A DNA stretch of 64,000 bases, taken from contig ARYC01002752.1 in NCBI GenBank assembly GCA_000711775.1, positions 1 through 64,000 of the forward strand. The letters run 5' to 3'. Position numbers and translations under genes: made by a program. Under the pieces are notes generated by a model. The model saw nothing but the letters and a program-made list of their open reading frames with translations, made no database searches and was not told the DNA's origin. Shown here one piece after another: positions 60,222-64,000 of the stretch. How positions within the stretch are numbered: the first letter of the stretch is position 1; each line of letters opens with the position of its first letter. Origin of the DNA: Oxytricha trifallax (Eukaryota > Ciliophora > Spirotrichea > Sporadotrichida > Oxytrichidae).

Positions 60222-60854
60222 GCTGAAAACTTTCAGAACCTAATGTTTGTACCAAACTTACTAGTTTTAAGGATAATATATTTAACATTATTTTTCCAAA
60301 TAATTTATTATATAATAAGTCTATTATTTTTTATGTTAAGATTTCATAATTTACTTAAGTTATGAGATATGCATTAGTTAAAATCTTTTTTTTTATAAAA
60401 TCTATTTGGAGAGGTAAAAGAGTATCGTATGTATTATTAATAATTAATTTTGTTCGATTTATAATAGAATTTTTCTAGAAATTTGAATGAAAGAAATTTT
60501 TATGCAGCTTCTTTATATAGCCAAAGATAGAAAAACAAAACAAATGTCGTAAGATTCTAGGAAAATAAAACTATCACGAATTTTTTCTGTAATTCTATTA
60601 TATAAATTATAAATAAACTGCAGTGTAACATGCCATATATTTATGAGGTCAAATTATTTTTAGACTCGGTTTAAAAAGTAACTTATTTCTATGTCAAGGT
60701 AACTAAAGACTGCTATTGTGATATGACTATTAACATGAGAGTTAAATAGAGGTATAAAGTTTTGATTTTTTTAAGTTTAGTAAACTAAGAAACATCAATC
60801 AAGTTGTTTTAAAGTTTGCAGTTTTATCTAGAGAGTTATCATTACTGTAGAACA

Positions 60855-61246
60855 CATTTGAAATTGGGAAAATATTTATAATTAAATTAATAATTAATTA
60901 AAATCTTGCAGTTAAAGTTGGCCAATTTGAACGATCTTGAACTCATTCGAGAGAGAATTCAAAATAAGATGGACTTTACTATTGGCGGTACTATTTTATT
61001 GCATCCTTGGAGCGAGATAACTTCACTTTAATGTGAAAGTATAATTTATTGAATTTACATGCATTTAATTAAAGTGAAGTTATCTCGCTCCAAGGATGCA
61101 ATAAAATAGTACCGCCAATAGTAATGTCCATCTAATTTTGAATTCTCTATCGAATAAGTTCAAGATCGTTAAAATTGGCCAACTTTAACTGCCAAGATTT
61201 TAATTAATTATTAATTTAATTATAAATAATTTCCCAATTTCGAATG
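60855..61246. mobile_element. 392-bp palindromic element with A/B-type tips
   Basis: Near-perfect inverted repeat with axis near 61050. Arms include TTGGCGGTACTATTTTATTG and GCATCCTTGGAGCGAGATAA. Tips CATTTGAAATTGGG (60855) and CATTCGAAATTGGG (complement, ending 61246) resemble the tips of elements A and B; the right side is flanked by TA. No coding capacity: a non-autonomous relative. Confidence 0.8.
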
Positions 61247-61868
61247 TATTCCTACAATATAGAAAAAATTTATACTTAAAGCTCACCACAGCTGATTTAT
61301 TTCGTTGATAATTTATTTGATGTAAAACTTTAAAAGTATAGGAACCTTCATATGTTTTTGAGCATTAAACTTCTTAATTTTAGTTATAATTCTAATTAAG
61401 TTGACTCTATAATTATCATTATAAACATTATTCATGAAAAAGATTTATAAATTGAAGATTTATATTAAATTAAAAACTCTAACACACTCTAACAAAGTCT
61501 CACAAAAATATTACAATCTATATTGATAATCTTATGCTATATAGTATACAAAGTAATTTAAATAATATTTATATAAATATTATTAAACTCAAAGAAACTC
61601 TTACGGATATAAAATTATAATATATTAGTCAATTTAATTCAATTTTGTTATAAATTTTTTGAATCAATTGTATTCAGAAAATTTTTTAAAAAAACTTCAA
61701 ATACAATAAATGAACATCAAATTTTAGTAATTCTAGATGACAACATAAATAAGTCTATCGTTTCTATTATATTCATTGCAATAGTATCTCTTAAAACAGT
61801 ATTTTTTTCACCGGTAGTTTGTGAAATTTTGCCCATTATTGAAAATTAAATTTTCCTAACAAGATAAA
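61247..61868. other. AT-rich spacer, no gene seen
   Basis: Nothing supported between the palindrome and the second TBE-like element. Confidence 0.5.
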
Positions 61869-62003
61869 CAAAACCCCAAAACCCTTTCAGTAGTTTGATT
61901 GAGTTTTTGATTGATAAAAGTAGACTATTAATGCATACTTTATTAGTTTTAATAGGGTTAAAATAGGGTTTAATGGTTAAATACTAGTAATTTAAGTGAG
62001 TAT

Positions 62004-63050
62004 ATGCGAGGTATGGGGCCAGTTTATGACAGTGAGTATATAGATTTATTGTTTAAGTTGCGATATGGATGTTATGAATATAGTGAAAAACTAAAGCCTG
62101 TTCTAAATTATACGTCAATAGCATGGCTCCTCCATAAATATCCAGCAACTGTGAGGTTTTACTGTCTATTAGCATTGAATTTAAAGAGATATCATCTTAA
62201 TTCTTAGCCTAATAGACCCTTAAAATTTTAGCAGCATCATATTGAATATCTTATTAATGATAAGACTCTTAATACTGGACTCATTTCTCTCTCGCCTAGA
62301 GGGCTGTGATGTTTCATCGCCAATTTCCTGAGCTTAACATATCTGCTTAATCGATAGCTAACATATATAAAAAGAATGGAATATCTAACAAGACAGTCAA
62401 TCGCATTAAGAGAGTGATTGACATTAAAATTCCATTTTATAAGATAATTTAAATTATATATTCGATTAAATGCAGAGGTCTTAAAAGCATAATATAAAGT
62501 TCATACACGCTGATGAAGCTGTATTTACATTCAATACCTTTATATCAAGGTCTTGGTACAAGAGGTATAGTAATATAGAAGTTTATGACTAAAATGTTAA
62601 GGTGTAAACTCATGCTATTCTTGGTGGAATAAGTGAAGATAGTGGCCTCGAGACTTATGTTATTCACCCTCGTTCTATAAAGACTGAATAATATATTAAG
62701 TTCTTGCAATAACTCAGAGATAAGTACGCTGACTAAGAGATTATTCTATTCGTTGATAACTTGTCAGTTCATAAAACTAAAGACTCAAGGAAGGAATATG
62801 AAAGGCTAAATATAACACCTGAATTCAATGTTCCTTATAGTCCTTAGTTCAATGGAATTTAATTATATTGGGGGTTATTGAAAGGCCATTATAAGAAATT
62901 GCTGCTCTACCACCTGATGCATGTCTTAAAGATAGATACAGTCGATTTTATTAAGAGTTCTGCTAAAAGAGTCAGTGATGAGAAGCTAAAGTGTGCGCAA
63001 GAGAAGGGAGATTTTGTGTTTATAAATAAGTATTAGATTTAAGCGAATGA
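62004..63050 (+). CDS. TBE transposase (DDE, 42-kDa type), second element
   Basis: ATG 62004 (MRGMGPVYDSEYIDLLFKL). N-terminal DNA-binding part includes NIYKKNGISNKTVNRIKRV. A frame change near 62310 and another near 62460 (AT-rich, ending TGCAG, possibly an intron) separate it from the catalytic part. First Asp: HADEAVFTFNTF; second Asp: ILFVDNLSVHKTKDS; then VPYSPQFNGIQLYWGLLK. Spacing is DD34X, but the last catalytic residue is Gln, encoded by TAA where GAA (Glu) is expected. Ends at TGA 63048-63050. Otherwise the domain is well kept. Confidence 0.8.
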
Positions 63051-63056
63051 ATAAGT

Positions 63057-63846
63057 TCACATATTAAATTTGCCCGTAAAGGGATTTGGCTTCTCTTTCT
63101 TTTCTTCCTCTTAAGGCTTGCTTGGGCCTATGTTTCTTCTCTTAGTGCCAGCCCCTGCATCTATGTTCATCTCGTCTGGCTTTTAGAAATCTTTGAAGAG
63201 TCTCTTACTCAATTCATGCTTTACTTGAGACTTTCTCTCTCTGTTTAATTTGCTGCGCTCTTTCATCAAGTATATAGCAGTACCAGGTTTTTCTATAAAG
63301 TTAAAAGACTAAGCTTACTTGAGATGAAAGGATGCTTTTGAAGTTCCTACAGCCAGGTATCACTTATTTTAATACCTTGCTTCTCTTTTTCTTCAGGAGA
63401 GATACTGTAGCGTTTCCTATGAGCTTTTTAAATAACTTCATTTAAGTACTCAGGTTTCAGAGTTGCAAGAACACCAAAGAAGAAGTTTCTCTCTGGCAAC
63501 TTATTAGAGAGTTGTAGCTTTGATGGAAGGTAGAGAGCAACATCTGGATCACTCATAGCATCATCATAGAGGTTTGTTACTGAAATTTCAGGGTAGTTAG
63601 GTATCTCTATCATCCTAATTTCATTAGACTTAAAAGCTTTTTGTCTTCACTCAGTAAGGCTTTTAAGAATGAGATTTTAGTTCCCTCCTAAGTTGGCAAG
63701 AACAATCCAACAATAATGAATTTATTAATCTTACTTAAGAACTTACCTTGCTATACCAAATATCTATAAAGGTCCTCTTTACTTCGAAATTTTCCTATTA
63801 AATGTTGAGATTAAATTCTCTTCATTGCATCATTCATAGACTCCAT
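63057..63846 (-). CDS. TBE 22-kDa gene, second element
   Basis: ATG 63846 (MESMNDAMKRIQSQHLIGKF, then RSKEDLYRYLVQQ). A 59-nt intron (63688-63746) is followed by LILKSLTE, an in-frame TGA, then RQKAFKSNEIRMIEIPNYPE. A second intron of 26 nt is at 63293-63318, and the end reads FKDFQKPDEMNIDAGAGTKR to TGA 63057-63059. The stop lies 6 bp from the end of the convergent transposase. If translation starts at the Met of MIEIPNYPE instead, the TGA is outside the gene, but the first element has no ATG there. Function unknown. Confidence 0.75.
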
Positions 63847-63887
63847 CTTGCTTCCTCTTTCTAGAAATGTTAATGAAATTTAAAATT

Positions 63888-64000
63888 ATGGATATCCATT
63901 CTAAGTTTATTAAAATCTTACTACTAAATAGGGAGGACTTACTGGAGGTCAACCTTGAAAAGATATGCGGAGAAGCATTGAAAAACTTGCTCCAAGTTTC
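63888..64000 (+). CDS. TBE zinc-finger/kinase gene, N-terminal start, second element
   Basis: ATG 63888 opens MDIHSKFIKILLLNREDLLE and stays open to the window edge. Divergent from the 22-kDa gene with 41 bp between start codons, which must hold both promoters. Position and orientation match the zinc-finger/kinase gene of the first element. Confidence 0.6.
   Translation, partial: MDIHSKFIKILLLNREDLLEVNLEKICGEALKNLLQV

Larger units (their letters stand above)
61869..64000. mobile_element. TBE-like transposon, left part, cut by the window edge
   Basis: Begins CAAAACCCCAAAACCC, two telomere-type units, followed by TTTGATTGAGTTTTTGATTG as in the first element. Carries the transposase, the opposing 22-kDa gene and the start of the zinc-finger/kinase gene. 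Better preserved than the first copy. Confidence 0.9.

Noticed and set aside
1-64000. CRISPR arrays, tRNA or rRNA genes, bacterial-type operons
   Set aside because: None seen; the direct repeats present belong to the short modules and GGTCA blocks and lack regular spacers.

Overview
The window reads as germline-type DNA of a ciliate. In every convincing reading frame TAA and TAG fall inside the protein and must be Gln, leaving TGA as the stop. Base composition is roughly 70-75% A+T, and the genes are cut by very short GT-AG introns (about 20-60 nt). Two elements begin with degenerate C4A4 repeats, the telomeric unit of spirotrichs. They carry the three-gene set of the TBE (telomere-bearing element) transposons of Oxytricha-like hypotrichs. 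I therefore infer a hypotrich micronuclear genome. That is inference; no rRNA or other species marker was seen.

Layout. (1) 1-2.0 kb: parts of two minus-strand genes and one small plus-strand gene. (2) 2.06-23.60 kb: element A, a 21.5-kb near-perfect inverted repeat with arms of about 10.75 kb and a 34-nt spacer at its axis. Each arm carries a DD34E transposase (IS630/Tc1/mariner type, in two pieces), a gene for a zinc-binding/bZIP-like protein, three unidentified genes, a block rich in GGTCA/TGACC motifs and several copies of a short module. The left arm is the better preserved copy. (3) 23.63-39.99 kb: element B, 16.4 kb, abutting A, with terminal inverted repeats of about 770 bp. Its tips match those of A, and it carries the same short module. 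Its interior holds several fold-back insertions and a long plus-strand coding region with IPT/TIG-like domains. (4) 40-61 kb: an AT-rich region with several intron-rich genes, mostly on the minus strand. It also holds a GC-rich island at 50.2-50.8 kb, a complete but decayed TBE-like element (53.80-57.81 kb) inserted in coding-looking DNA, and a 392-bp palindrome whose tips resemble those of A and B. (5) 61.87 kb to the end: a second, better preserved TBE-like element cut off by the window edge.

How the parts relate. A, B and the 392-bp palindrome share a tip of the form CAWTYGAAtcGGGg beside a TA, which suggests one transposition system. Element A carries the only IS630-type transposase linked to those ends, so A could have mobilised B and the small palindrome. 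The TBE elements have their own transposase and are a separate lineage. A limit of this reading: in AT-rich DNA with only one stop codon, several frames and both strands look open. Calls rest on recognisable domains, codon-position bias, splice signals and arm-to-arm or copy-to-copy conservation, and confidences are set accordingly.
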